Under the pieces are notes generated by a model. It made no database searches. It was not told where the DNA came from and worked only from the letters and a program-made list of their open reading frames with translations. The position numbers were made by a program, and so were the translations under genes. DNA of 53,495 bases from Halobacteriales archaeon QS_6_64_34 (GTDB taxonomy: Archaea; Halobacteriota; Halobacteria; Halobacteriales; Haloarculaceae), in NCBI GenBank assembly GCA_003020925.1, contig PXRT01000013.1:92975-146469 (forward strand). The letters are read 5' to 3'. Shown here one piece after another: positions 23,293 to 31,326 of this stretch. Numbering within the stretch: the first letter of the stretch is position 1; each line of letters starts with the position of its first letter.

Positions 23293-24612
23293 TCACTCGG
23301 CGGCCGTATCGAGCGGTTCGACCACGACCGTCGAGATGCGGGCGCCGTCGACAGTCCCGACTTCGATGCGATAGCCGTCGGTCTCGACGCTGTCGCCCGG
23401 CTCCGGAATCTCGCCCAGCCTGGCAAGCACGAGCCCGCCGATGGTCTCGACGCCGTCGCTCTCGAAGGTCGACCCCAGCTCCTCGTTGACGAGTGCGAGC
23501 GGAACGCTGCCGTCGATATCGTAGCCTCCAGCCTCCAGCTCTCGGACCGAGTGCTCTCGCTCGTCGACGTCGAACTCGTCTCTGAGGTCGCCGACGACGG
23601 CCTCGACGACGTCCTCGATGGTGACGATACCCTCGAAGGCACCCCACTCGTCGACGACCGCAGCCATCTGCTGGTGTTCCTCGCGGAACTGCAACAGGAG
23701 GTCGTCGGCGGTTGCCGTCTCGGGAACCATGAGCAGGCCACGGGACAGCGCCGCCGCAGTCGGCTCCTCGCCCTCATCGATGGCGCGCAACACGTCCCTG
23801 ACGTCCAGAAAGCCGACCACCTCGTCGGCGTCGTCGGCCCCGACGACGGGGTAACGGGTGTGGCCGGCGGCCAGCGCCGTCTCCCGAATCTCGGCCAGCG
23901 AGGCGTCGGCCGGGAGGGCGACGACGTCCGGGCGCGGGACCATCACGGTCCGGACCGTGGTGTCGTCGAGGTCGAAAACGCGCTCTATCATCTCGACCTC
24001 GGCGGTGTCGACGTTGCCCTGTTCGCTGGAGCGGGCCAGCACGCGCCGGATTTCGCGCTCCTCGAGAGTCTCCTCGCTCTCGGAGGCCGGCGGGATGCCA
24101 AGCAGGCGAGTGAAGGCGTTGGCGGTCCCGTTGAACACGACCAGCCCGGGGTAGAAGATGTAGTAGAACAGTTTCATCGGGGGGGCGACCAGCAAGGAGA
24201 GTCGCTCCGCGCGGGCGATGGCGATGGTCTTGGGGGCGAGTTCGCCAAAGACCACGTGGAGGAACGTGATGAAGCCAAAGCCGATGGCAAAGGAGACCAG
24301 ATGGAGCAGGTCCGGCGGGAGCAACGGCCCAAGCACCGGCTCGATGAGCGACGCGACGGCGGGCTCGCCGGCCCACCCCAGCCCCAGCGAGGCCAGCGTG
24401 ATGCCCAACTGGGTGACCGCGAGGTAGTCGTCGAGGTCGGCCATCACGCCCTGAAGCGCCTCCGCGCCAGCTTTGCCGTCGTCGGCCAGCTGTTCGACGG
24501 AGGTCGAGCGTATCCGGACGAACGCGAACTCCGTCGCGACGAAAAAGCCGTTTAGCACGACCAGCACGAAAGCGATGAGCAATCGGCCCAGCGCAAAGGC
24601 GATATCTACCAT
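23293..24612 (-). CDS. CNNM/CorC-type membrane protein with CBS domains
   Basis: 439 residues: N-terminal DUF21/CNNM transmembrane domain (about 1-150, four hydrophobic segments, with GFFVATEFAFVRIRS), two CBS domains (about 205-330, with MVPRPDVVALP and a second unit around DVRDVLRAIDEG) and a C-terminal CorC/HlyC domain (about 345-430). Members have been linked to Mg2+ (or Co2+) efflux in bacteria, with CBS domains binding adenine nucleotides. The old name hemolysin C is misleading. It is convergent with the FNR-like gene. Confidence 0.88.
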   Translation of the reverse strand: MVDIAFALGRLLIAFVLVVLNGFFVATEFAFVRIRSTSVEQLADDGKAGAEALQGVMADLDDYLAVTQLGITLASLGLGWAGEPAVASLIEPVLGPLLPPDLLHLVSFAIGFGFITFLHVVFGELAPKTIAIARAERLSLLVAPPMKLFYYIFYPGLVVFNGTANAFTRLLGIPPASESEETLEEREIRRVLARSSEQGNVDTAEVEMIERVFDLDDTTVRTVMVPRPDVVALPADASLAEIRETALAAGHTRYPVVGADDADEVVGFLDVRDVLRAIDEGEEPTAAALSRGLLMVPETATADDLLLQFREEHQQMAAVVDEWGAFEGIVTIEDVVEAVVGDLRDEFDVDEREHSVRELEAGGYDIDGSVPLALVNEELGSTFESDGVETIGGLVLARLGEIPEPGDSVETDGYRIEVGTVDGARISTVVVEPLDTAAE

Positions 24613-24751
24613 CGGTGCCCCCGCTGTCGAAGACAGCGTCCAGCCATATCCGAACCTGTCAGCCTGGGAACTTAAACAGTGGCGGATGGCTGCCGGGAAC
24701 CGGTCAGCGGCGAGCGGGCCTGGCTGCCCGCATTTCGCCGGATGTCTGTCG

Positions 24752-24760
24752 TTTTTATCG
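24752..24760 (+). promoter_or_regulatory. TATA box for the thioredoxin-reductase-like gene
   Basis: TTTTTATCG is centred about 27 bases before the ATG at 24783, supporting that start and a leaderless transcript. Confidence 0.45.
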
Positions 24761-24782
24761 GTCGAGCGCCTACGTAGTCATA

Positions 24783-25856
24783 ATGTACACCGACGAGCAG
24801 TTCGACTACGACGTCGCGGTCGTCGGCGGTGGCCCCGCCGGATTGACGAGCGCCCTGTATACCACCCGTCTGGGAATGGACACGATAGTCATCAACCGGG
24901 GCGGCGGCCGGGCGGCGATGATGACCGACACACACAACGTTATCGGCGTCACCGAGGACGTAAGCGGCAACGAGTTCCTGCAGACCGCCCGCGAACAGGT
25001 CGAGGACTACGGCGGAACCTACACGCGCGGCTTCGTGGAATCGGTCGAACAACGTCCGGACGACGACGGGTTCGACGTGACGACCGACGACGGCGAGCTG
25101 ACGGTCAAGCGAGTGGTGCTTGCGACCGGGTTCGCCGACGAGCGGCCCGACCCACCGCTGCCCCGCACCGGCAAGGGACTCCACTGGTGTCTCCACTGTG
25201 ACGCGTTCATGTTCGTCGGCGAGCCGGTGTTCGTGATGGGCACGGGCGACTCGGCGGCCTACGTCGCGATGATTATGCTGAACTACACCGACGACGTCGA
25301 CATCCTCACTCGCGGCGAGGAGCCCGAATGGGGTGAGGACACCCGGACGATGCTCGACAACCATCCCGTCGAGGTAGTCGACACCGGGCTGTCGGGCAAG
25401 CGCACCGACGAGAACGGTTGGCTCGAAGCCTACGAGTTCGAGGACGGCAGCGTTCGGGAGTACAAGGGCGGGTTCCCGATGCTGGGCTCGGACTACCACG
25501 CCGAAATCGCAGACGGGCTGGGCGTCGAACGCAACGATGACGGCACCGTCGCCGTCGACGACCACGGCGAGACGAGCGTCTCGGGCGTGTACGCCGTCGG
25601 CGACCTGACGCCGGGCCACAACCAGATTCCGGTCGCCATGGGCGAGGGCGCCGACGCGGGTATCGCCATCCACAAGGACCTCCGGAAGTACCCGCAGTCG
25701 CTCGGGGATATCGAGGCCGAAGGCGCCGTCGAGGACGTCGACGTCCCGGCGGTCTCGCCCGAACTCTTTGCGGCGGCGCTCTCCCACGAGGGCCACGCGG
25801 CGGGGCCCCGCGCCGTCAAGGACGAGGAGGCCGCACCCGCCACGGACGACGACTGA
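24783..25856 (+). CDS. Thioredoxin-reductase-like NAD(P)/FAD oxidoreductase
   Basis: 357 residues. The FAD turn AVVGGGPAGLTSALYTTRLG opens the protein, a second turn VMGTGDSAAYVA binds NAD(P), and the redox-active pair is WCLHCD (Cys136 and Cys139) in the position of CATC of bacterial TrxB. The end of the FAD domain, GVYAVGDLTPGHNQIPVAMG, is conserved. A C-terminal tail of about 50 residues, acidic and Ala-rich, goes beyond bacterial TrxB. It probably reduces a thioredoxin- or glutaredoxin-like protein; the partner is not in the window. A 57-bp palindromic element follows five bases after the stop. Confidence 0.85.
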   Translation: MYTDEQFDYDVAVVGGGPAGLTSALYTTRLGMDTIVINRGGGRAAMMTDTHNVIGVTEDVSGNEFLQTAREQVEDYGGTYTRGFVESVEQRPDDDGFDVTTDDGELTVKRVVLATGFADERPDPPLPRTGKGLHWCLHCDAFMFVGEPVFVMGTGDSAAYVAMIMLNYTDDVDILTRGEEPEWGEDTRTMLDNHPVEVVDTGLSGKRTDENGWLEAYEFEDGSVREYKGGFPMLGSDYHAEIADGLGVERNDDGTVAVDDHGETSVSGVYAVGDLTPGHNQIPVAMGEGADAGIAIHKDLRKYPQSLGDIEAEGAVEDVDVPAVSPELFAAALSHEGHAAGPRAVKDEEAAPATDDD

Positions 25857-25860
25857 TACG

Positions 25861-25917
25861 GATTATTGTAGCGATGTACCGGTATTTGCCGACCCCGGGG
25901 TCGGCGATATTCGGAGG
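25861..25917 (+). repeat. 57-bp palindromic element, copy 2
   Basis: It matches the element at 6703-6759 at about 45 of 57 positions. The core GCCGACCCCGGGGTCGGC (25888-25905) is a perfect 18-bp palindrome, flanked by GTAGCGATGTACCGG and by GATATTCGG. It lies between the reductase stop and the HTH regulator gene, so it could be a terminator hairpin or an operator for the latter. Confidence 0.55.
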
Positions 25918-25955
25918 GCGACAAAACCTATTATCAGCCGCGCCAAACGCCCAGT

Positions 25956-26246
25956 ATGCGCGAGGCAAGTCGCACGACGCGCCAGCGCATCGCCGACCGT
26001 TTGCGCGATGAGCCCATGGCAGCGGGCAGTATAGCTAACGACTTCGAAATTCCGACCAGCACCGCGCTCACACACGTCGAACACATCGCGAAGTCCCTCG
26101 ACGCCACCGACGAGCAGCTGCTCGTCGCCCCGCCCGAGTGCAATCAGTGTGGCTTTACCGACTTCGACGACCTGACAAACCGACCCAGCCGGTGTCCCGA
26201 GTGCAAGGCCGAGAGCGTCGCCGAACCCGCCTATCGAATCGGGTGA
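25956..26246 (+). CDS. Predicted regulator: HTH fused to zinc ribbon
   Basis: 96 residues: an N-terminal winged-helix-like HTH (TTRQRIADRLRDEPMAAGSI, then TSTALTHVEHIAKSL) and a C-terminal zinc ribbon with CNQCGF and CPECKA (Cys pairs about 16 residues apart). This two-part layout matches an archaeal family of predicted regulators (COG3357-like, from memory). It follows a palindromic element, a candidate binding site. No target is known; autoregulation through the palindrome is an inference. Confidence 0.75.
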   Translation: MREASRTTRQRIADRLRDEPMAAGSIANDFEIPTSTALTHVEHIAKSLDATDEQLLVAPPECNQCGFTDFDDLTNRPSRCPECKAESVAEPAYRIG

Positions 26247-26294
26247 GCTGCGACGAGAGGGCGCCGATATCCCGGATGCGGGCGCTCGGGGGCG

Positions 26295-26432
26295 TCAGGT
26301 TAGTTTGATTAGGTCCGCGTGAGTAAACTCCTCGTTACAGCAGTCACAGAAGTACCCACCATCGTCCAGAACGACTGGATTGTTGTCACATTCCGGGCAA
26401 ACTTCTGTTCGCGTGCGGTTTTCGAGCGTCAT
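26295..26432 (-). CDS. Mini zinc-ribbon protein (45 residues)
   Basis: A short frame encoding VCPECDNN followed by YFCDCCNEEFTH, a four-cysteine zinc ribbon, ending DLIKLT. Coding is supported by the cysteine pattern and by a CATAATA box at 26454-26460, about 25 bases before the ATG, as for leaderless genes. This stretch between the HTH regulator and the Rieske gene would otherwise look empty. Function unknown; similar mini zinc proteins in haloarchaea have been linked to diverse regulatory phenotypes, but no specific role can be claimed here. Confidence 0.6.
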   Translation of the reverse strand: MTLENRTRTEVCPECDNNPVVLDDGGYFCDCCNEEFTHADLIKLT

Positions 26433-26535
26433 GATGGTTCATACTACACCTGACATAATAACTGTGGCTCTTACTTACCCACACCCCGGCCACCGATAGT
26501 AAGTTACCGCGAGACGGTCCGAGCGTCGGAATCTG

Positions 26536-26952
26536 TCACTGTCCTGAAAAACCGATTCGGCTGCCCGAAGAGCGGTCGTGGTCGCCCGAGGGGCCCTGCT
26601 TCTCGAACTCGTAGCGGTCGTCGGTCAGGTAGACGTCACCGCTCTCGACGGTCGTCTCGACTTCCGCCAGCACGGCGCCCTCACAGGGGCCGAACGTACA
26701 CGAGCCCGACTCTCGCTCGAAGGTCGCGCCGTGTTTCTCACACACCAGTTCGTCCCCGCGAACGGTCGCGCCGCTGCCCTTGTCCAGGCGCACGTCCGTC
26801 CAGTGAGGGCAGTAGTTCTCGAACGCGACGACGCCGTCGGCGAGGGCCACCAGAATCGCCTCCGAGGTGTCAAAGCCCTCTCGGACGGTAAAGAGAAAGC
26901 TGCCGTCCTCGGGCACGTCCTCGACCGCCGCGATGCGACTGTCCTCGTCCAT
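26536..26952 (-). CDS. Rieske 2Fe-2S domain protein (ferredoxin type)
   Basis: 138 residues, soluble, with a single Rieske domain: NYCPHW (Cys-x-His) and, about 22 residues later, VCEKHGATF (Cys-x2-His). The disulfide cysteines of bc1 Rieske proteins are absent at those positions, so it belongs with the ferredoxin-type or NirD-like group. It lacks a signal peptide and membrane anchor. It is a likely electron carrier for an oxygenase or reductase that is not adjacent. Start MDEDSRIAAVEDVPE is the natural one. Confidence 0.8.
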   Translation of the reverse strand: MDEDSRIAAVEDVPEDGSFLFTVREGFDTSEAILVALADGVVAFENYCPHWTDVRLDKGSGATVRGDELVCEKHGATFERESGSCTFGPCEGAVLAEVETTVESGDVYLTDDRYEFEKQGPSGDHDRSSGSRIGFSGQ

Positions 26953-27034
26953 ACAGTCTTAAAGGTCGGCGACCGGTTTTAATGGTCCGGTCTACGTAAC
27001 ACCTACGGGGCTGACCCGTCGGTGACCGCTCAGG

Positions 27035-27088
27035 TTACACCGTGGACGGCTCCAGCGTGTAGCTGTCGACCTCCTCGGGGTCCCCGGA
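27035..27088 (-). pseudogene. C-terminal remnant of an unknown gene, cut by a repeat
   Basis: On the minus strand, up to the edge of the neighbouring repeat, the frame reads GDPEEVDSYTLEPSTV and stops. Third positions are almost all G/C and the composition is typically haloarchaeal, unlike the repeat that replaces its upstream part. I read it as the last ~17 codons of a gene truncated by the repeat. Chance cannot be excluded over so short a stretch. Confidence 0.3.
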
Positions 27089-27171
27089 GTGAGTGAAGCG
27101 CACAGCGAGTCGCAGTAGTCGAGCGGTCGGGGGCTTTCTGGCTCTCTTCCGCGTTTTCTACTAAACGCGAC
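27088..27171 (+). repeat. Dispersed repeat, plus orientation
   Basis: From GTGAGTGAAGCGCACAGCGAG through GTCGAGCGGTCGGGGGCTTT to TTTCTACTAAAC this block is the reverse complement of the 5131 and 53431 copies in its left part. Its right part (CTTTCTGGCTCTCTTCCGCG and the following TTTTCTACTAAAC) matches 5426-5460. No coding potential. Confidence 0.6.
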
Positions 27172-27219
27172 TCTGGTCCAGCGGCCAACCGTTTTGCACA
27201 CGCCCCACTTACTGGGACT

Positions 27220-28278
27220 ATGAGCGAACTCGTCGTCTATGGCTCCTACGGCTACACCGGCAGTCTCATCGCCGAAGCCGCCGCCGAGCGGGGCTTTAAC
27301 CCGGTGCTTGCCGGTCGGGAGCGCCGCACCCTCGAATCACAGGCCGCCCGGCTGAACTGCGAGTTCGAGGTCGCCAGTCTCGACGAGCCGAGGGTCCTGG
27401 ATATGATGCTGGCGGATGCGACGGCCGTGCTCAACTGCGCCGGCCCCTTCTCGCGGACCTGGGAGCCGATGGTCGAGGCCTGCCTGCGGACCGGGACCCA
27501 CTACCTCGATATCACCGGCGAACTCACCGTCTTCGAGGCCATCCACGGGCAGGACGACCGTGCCGCTGTGGCGGACGTGATGCTGTTGCCCGGCGTCGGC
27601 TTCGACGTGGTACCGACGGACTGTCTGGGTGCCCATCTGGCCGAGCGACTCCCCGACGCCGACCGGCTCGAACTGGCCTTCCGCGCCGATATCGGCGTCT
27701 CTCGCGGGACTGCGAAGACGATGATTGAGCATCTGGATTCGGGCGGGGCCGTGCGCCACGACGGGCGCATCGAACAGGTCGCGATGGCCCACGAGAGCCG
27801 CACCGTGAACTTTGGGTGGGGGGTGGACGGCCAGCACGTCGCCGCGATTCCGTGGGGCGACGTCTCGACGGCCTACCACACGACCGGTATCCCGAACGTC
27901 ACGACGTACGTGGCGATGTCCGAGCGCGCCGTCCGGATGCAGCGGGCGGCGGGGCTGGTCACGCCGCTGCTGTCGCTCCCGCCGGTCAAGACCGGCCTCC
28001 AGTGGCTCATCGAGCAGACCACCGACGGGCCCGACGCCGACGAGCGGGCGAGCGGCGAGAGCTACGTCTGGGGCGAGGTCCGGAACCCGGCGGGCGACCG
28101 GGCGGTCTCCCGGCTGCGTGGCCCCCACACCTACGCGCTGACCGTCGAGACGGCGCTGGCGACGGCCCGGCGGGCGCTCGACGGCGACGCGCCCGTGGGG
28201 TATCAGACCCCGGCAAGCGCCTACGGCCCGGACCTGATTCTGGGCGTCGACGGCGTCGAGCGCGAAGACGTGGTGTAG
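27220..28278 (+). CDS. Saccharopine dehydrogenase-like / trans-acting enoyl reductase family
   Basis: 352 residues. The N-terminal Rossmann fold reads VVYGSYGYTGSLIAEAA, then VLAGRERRTLE and VLNCAGPFSRTWEPMVEACL, which is characteristic of the saccharopine dehydrogenase-like oxidoreductase / trans-acting enoyl reductase group. Family members act on very different substrates (lysine intermediates, polyketides, lipids), so the substrate is unassigned. The central HYLDITGE motif is conserved. The stop directly abuts that of the convergent pabC gene. Confidence 0.78.
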   Translation: MSELVVYGSYGYTGSLIAEAAAERGFNPVLAGRERRTLESQAARLNCEFEVASLDEPRVLDMMLADATAVLNCAGPFSRTWEPMVEACLRTGTHYLDITGELTVFEAIHGQDDRAAVADVMLLPGVGFDVVPTDCLGAHLAERLPDADRLELAFRADIGVSRGTAKTMIEHLDSGGAVRHDGRIEQVAMAHESRTVNFGWGVDGQHVAAIPWGDVSTAYHTTGIPNVTTYVAMSERAVRMQRAAGLVTPLLSLPPVKTGLQWLIEQTTDGPDADERASGESYVWGEVRNPAGDRAVSRLRGPHTYALTVETALATARRALDGDAPVGYQTPASAYGPDLILGVDGVEREDVV

Positions 28279-29148
28279 TCAGTAGTGTCGGGCCTCGACT
28301 CGCTCGTCGTACAGCCGCTGCAGCAACTTCGTCATCGGCCCGGCGCCGACGTCGATGCCGTCGACGGTCTCGATGGGGCGAATCTCCCACGTCGAGTTCG
28401 TGAGAAAGGCCTCGTCGGCGTTTCGTAGGGCATCCAGCGAGTAGACGCCGGTTTCGACGGGGAACTCCTCCTCGCGGGCGAGTTCCATAACGATGTCCCG
28501 GGTGACACCCGGCAGGAGGTCCAGTTCCGCGCTGGGCGTCCGGAGGCCGTTCTCGGTCACGAAAAAGAGGTTGCTCGTCGCGCCCTCTGCGAGATTCCCG
28601 TCCACGTCGCGCAGGACACACTCGTCGGCCGGGTCGCCGTCGCCGGCCGACCGGCGGAGTTCCAGCCGGCCGAGAATGCCGTTCAGATAGTTGTGGCTCT
28701 TGATGTCGGCGGGGACCGCGTCGTCTGGCACCCGGCGCGTGCGGACGGTCTGGACCGTCGCGGGGTCGTCCCAGACACGCTCGCCGTCGCGACCGCCGCG
28801 TGGGAGTGGCTCGACGATGACCACGACCGTCGGGTCGACCGCTGGCTGGGGCGTGAGTTTCCCGGGCTGGACGCCACGGGAGACCGAGACCTTGCAGTAC
28901 GCATCTTCCAGGTCGTTGGCGTCGAGGGTCTCCTCGACCCGCCCGCACAGGTCGTCGGGGACTGCATCGGCAAAGCCCAGGGTTTCGGCAGTGTAGCCGA
29001 GTCGCTCACGGTGGGCGTCCCATTCGAAGGGGGCGCCGCCATACACTCTGAGGGTCTCGAAGGCCGCGTCGCCGTAGATGAACCCCCTATCGCGTACCGA
29101 CACCGTGGCCTCGCTCTCGGGGACGAGGTCGCCGTCTACGTGGTACAT
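28279..29148 (-). CDS. pabC: Aminotransferase class IV (aminodeoxychorismate lyase-like)
   Basis: 289 residues, fold-type IV PLP enzyme. The PLP lysine is in DIKSHNYLNG, and the phosphate-binding region reads EGATSNLFFV and LLPGVTRDIV. In sequence it resembles both branched-chain aminotransferases and aminodeoxychorismate lyase. Its position as the third gene of a pabB-pabA unit favours the lyase that releases p-aminobenzoate and pyruvate. The ATG at 29148 overlaps the end of pabA by 13 bases; a long upstream in-frame extension is just the shadow of pabA. Confidence 0.82.
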   Translation of the reverse strand: MYHVDGDLVPESEATVSVRDRGFIYGDAAFETLRVYGGAPFEWDAHRERLGYTAETLGFADAVPDDLCGRVEETLDANDLEDAYCKVSVSRGVQPGKLTPQPAVDPTVVVIVEPLPRGGRDGERVWDDPATVQTVRTRRVPDDAVPADIKSHNYLNGILGRLELRRSAGDGDPADECVLRDVDGNLAEGATSNLFFVTENGLRTPSAELDLLPGVTRDIVMELAREEEFPVETGVYSLDALRNADEAFLTNSTWEIRPIETVDGIDVGAGPMTKLLQRLYDERVEARHY

Positions 29149-29756
29149 TGGAGACAGAAGTTCTCGACCATGGTCTTCCCGCCCTCGGTGCGGATGCTTT
29201 CGGGGTGGAACTGGACGCCGACGTGGGGGGCCTCGTGGTGGCGGACTGCCATCATGATGTCCGCTTCGGCCGCTTCGACTGTGTGGGCAGTTTCCTCCAG
29301 TACGTCGGGCAGGGCGTCGCGGTCGACCGCAAGCGAGTGGTACCGCCCCACCTCGACGGGGTCCGGGACGCCCTCGAAGACCCCTTCGCCGTCGTGGGTA
29401 ACCAGCGAGGATTTGCCGTGAACGACGGCGTCGGCGTGGCCGACCTGGCTCCCGTTTGCGGCACAGAGCGCCTGGTGGCCCAAACAGACCCCCAGCGTGG
29501 GGTAGTCGAGTTCGGCGAAGGTCGGCATCGAGATGCCCGCCGCCTGTGGCGTGCCGGGTCCGGGCGAGACGACGACGCCGTCGGGGTCGAGCGCGCGGAC
29601 GTCCTCGACGGTGATGGCGTCGTTTCGGCAAACGACCACGTCGTCCTCGCCGCCGCCCAGGCGCAGGACCACCTCGCCGACGTACTGGACCAGGTTGTAC
29701 GCAAAGGAGTCGTAGTTGTCGACGACGAGGACGGTCGGGGCGAGCGACTCACTCAT
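29136..29756 (-). CDS. pabA: Glutamine amidotransferase component (PabA/TrpG-like)
   Basis: 206 residues, class I glutamine amidotransferase. The nucleophile lies in GVCLGHQAL, the oxyanion region is SPGPGTP, and the His-Glu dyad is VQFHPES. It feeds ammonia to the chorismate-using subunit encoded just upstream. TrpG and PabA cannot be told apart by sequence alone; the class IV aminotransferase downstream and the absence of trp genes argue for p-aminobenzoate. The ATG overlaps the pabB stop (ATGA). Confidence 0.85.
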   Translation of the reverse strand: MSESLAPTVLVVDNYDSFAYNLVQYVGEVVLRLGGGEDDVVVCRNDAITVEDVRALDPDGVVVSPGPGTPQAAGISMPTFAELDYPTLGVCLGHQALCAANGSQVGHADAVVHGKSSLVTHDGEGVFEGVPDPVEVGRYHSLAVDRDALPDVLEETAHTVEAAEADIMMAVRHHEAPHVGVQFHPESIRTEGGKTMVENFCLQCTT

Positions 29757-31225
29757 TTCACACCCTCCACGGAGAGGTCCGCGCGTTTGCCGAGCGCCTC
29801 GTCGACCGCAGTCACCAGGGCCCGGCCCTTGTCGAGGGTCTCCTCGTACTCGCGGTCCGGTTCGGAGTCGTGGACGATACCCGCACCGACGCGGAGGTGG
29901 TACTCGTCGCCGTACCGGACCAGCGTCCGGATGACGATGTTCAGCGTCGCCCGGCCGTCGAAGCCGAAGACGCCGATAGAGCCGGTGTAGGGACCCCGCC
30001 GAGTCGATTCGACCTCGTCGATAATCTCCATCGTCCGGGGTTTGGGGGCCCCCGTGATAGTGCCGCCCGGGAACACCGCCGCGATGGCGTCGGCCAGGGT
30101 GGCTCGCTCCCGCAGTTGCCCCCGGACCTCGCTGACGAGATGCATCACCTCGGAGTAGCGGTCGACGCGGCGGTAATCGGTGACGTCGACGGTCCCGAAC
30201 TGACTGACCTTCCCGAGGTCGTTGCGCTCTAAGTCGACGAGCATCGCGTGTTCGGCCCGCTCTTTCTCGTCGGCCCGCAGGTCCGCCGCGAGTCGTTCGT
30301 CCTCCTCGGGGGTCGCCCCTCGCGGTCGGGTGCCGGCGATGGGTTCGGTCACGAGGTCGTCGCCGTTCCGTTGCAGGAGTAGTTCCGGACTCGCGCTCAC
30401 GAGGTCGACGCCGGGGAACTCCACGAGCGCCGAGTACGGCGCCGGGTTCACCCGCCGGAGGGCGTCGAAAGCCTCGACCGGGTGGACCGCAGCAGGCGCG
30501 CTGAGACGCTGTGAGATGTTCGCCTGGAAGGTGTCGCCGTCGCGGATACACTGTTTGACGGCGTGGACGCGCTCGGCGAAGCCCTCGCGCGTGCAGTCGC
30601 TCTCGAAGGCGGCGCTGTCGGCCGCCACTGGCGGGTCGCCCACGTCGGGGTCACCTTCGGTGGCTCTTCGCGCCAGTTCGAGAGCGTGCTGGCGGGCGAA
30701 CTCGTAGGCCACGCCGACCGAGTCGTGGTCGGCGGGTTTCGGACACGCCGTAACCGTGAGTTCGACCGGCCCGTCGTCTCGGGGTTCCCGCCAGGCGGCG
30801 ACCCGGTCGTAGGTCGCAAGCTGGAGGCGGGACAATGCGCGGTCGTCGACGGCACTGGACGGGAGCGACTCCAGTTCGCGGACGGCGTCGTAGGAGAGCC
30901 AGCCGATGGCGCCACACGGATACGGAACCTCGCAGTCGCCCTGGACGAGCCGGTCGTCGGCTAAGGCGTCGGTCAAGGCAGCGAGGGCCGGGCCGTCGTC
31001 GGGACCGACCTCGGTGAAGGCGGCGGGCGCGGTGGCGAAGTAGCCCCAGCCCGACTGACCGCCGGTCGTGCCGAGATAGACGCCGCCGGTCGGGTCACGG
31101 GCCCGGCGATACGCGGTAAACGGGTCGTCGACGCTGACAGTGACCGCGACGGGAATCCGAGTCGACGGCGGCGCGTCCGCCGCCAGCGCCTCGAAGGCGT
31201 TCCGGTTCGTCTCGACCCGTGGCAT
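29753..31225 (-). CDS. pabB: Aminodeoxychorismate synthase component I (PabB/TrpE-like)
   Basis: 490 residues, chorismate-binding enzyme. The C-terminal half has the family hallmarks: DTFQANISQR, LVTEPIAGTRPRG, LVDLERNDLG and FPGGTITGAPKPRTMEIID. It adds an amino group to chorismate using ammonia from PabA. It is the first gene of a tightly overlapping pabB-pabA-pabC unit, probably for folate-type cofactors. ATG 31225 (MPRVETNRNAF) is preferred over an upstream TTG that adds four residues. Confidence 0.87.
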   Translation of the reverse strand: MPRVETNRNAFEALAADAPPSTRIPVAVTVSVDDPFTAYRRARDPTGGVYLGTTGGQSGWGYFATAPAAFTEVGPDDGPALAALTDALADDRLVQGDCEVPYPCGAIGWLSYDAVRELESLPSSAVDDRALSRLQLATYDRVAAWREPRDDGPVELTVTACPKPADHDSVGVAYEFARQHALELARRATEGDPDVGDPPVAADSAAFESDCTREGFAERVHAVKQCIRDGDTFQANISQRLSAPAAVHPVEAFDALRRVNPAPYSALVEFPGVDLVSASPELLLQRNGDDLVTEPIAGTRPRGATPEEDERLAADLRADEKERAEHAMLVDLERNDLGKVSQFGTVDVTDYRRVDRYSEVMHLVSEVRGQLRERATLADAIAAVFPGGTITGAPKPRTMEIIDEVESTRRGPYTGSIGVFGFDGRATLNIVIRTLVRYGDEYHLRVGAGIVHDSEPDREYEETLDKGRALVTAVDEALGKRADLSVEGVK

Positions 31226-31326
31226 TATCGGGAGCAAACAGCCCGGGGGGTAATTCGCTTGCGGTTCGGGCAGTTTCCCGTCACCGTGTCGACCGGGCGC
31301 CGGCAGACCGGGAAGCTGTCACAGAA

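Noticed and set aside
24672..25796. Minus-strand frame opposite the thioredoxin-reductase-like gene
   Set aside because: Antisense shadow; the plus strand has FAD and CxxC motifs and a TATA box.
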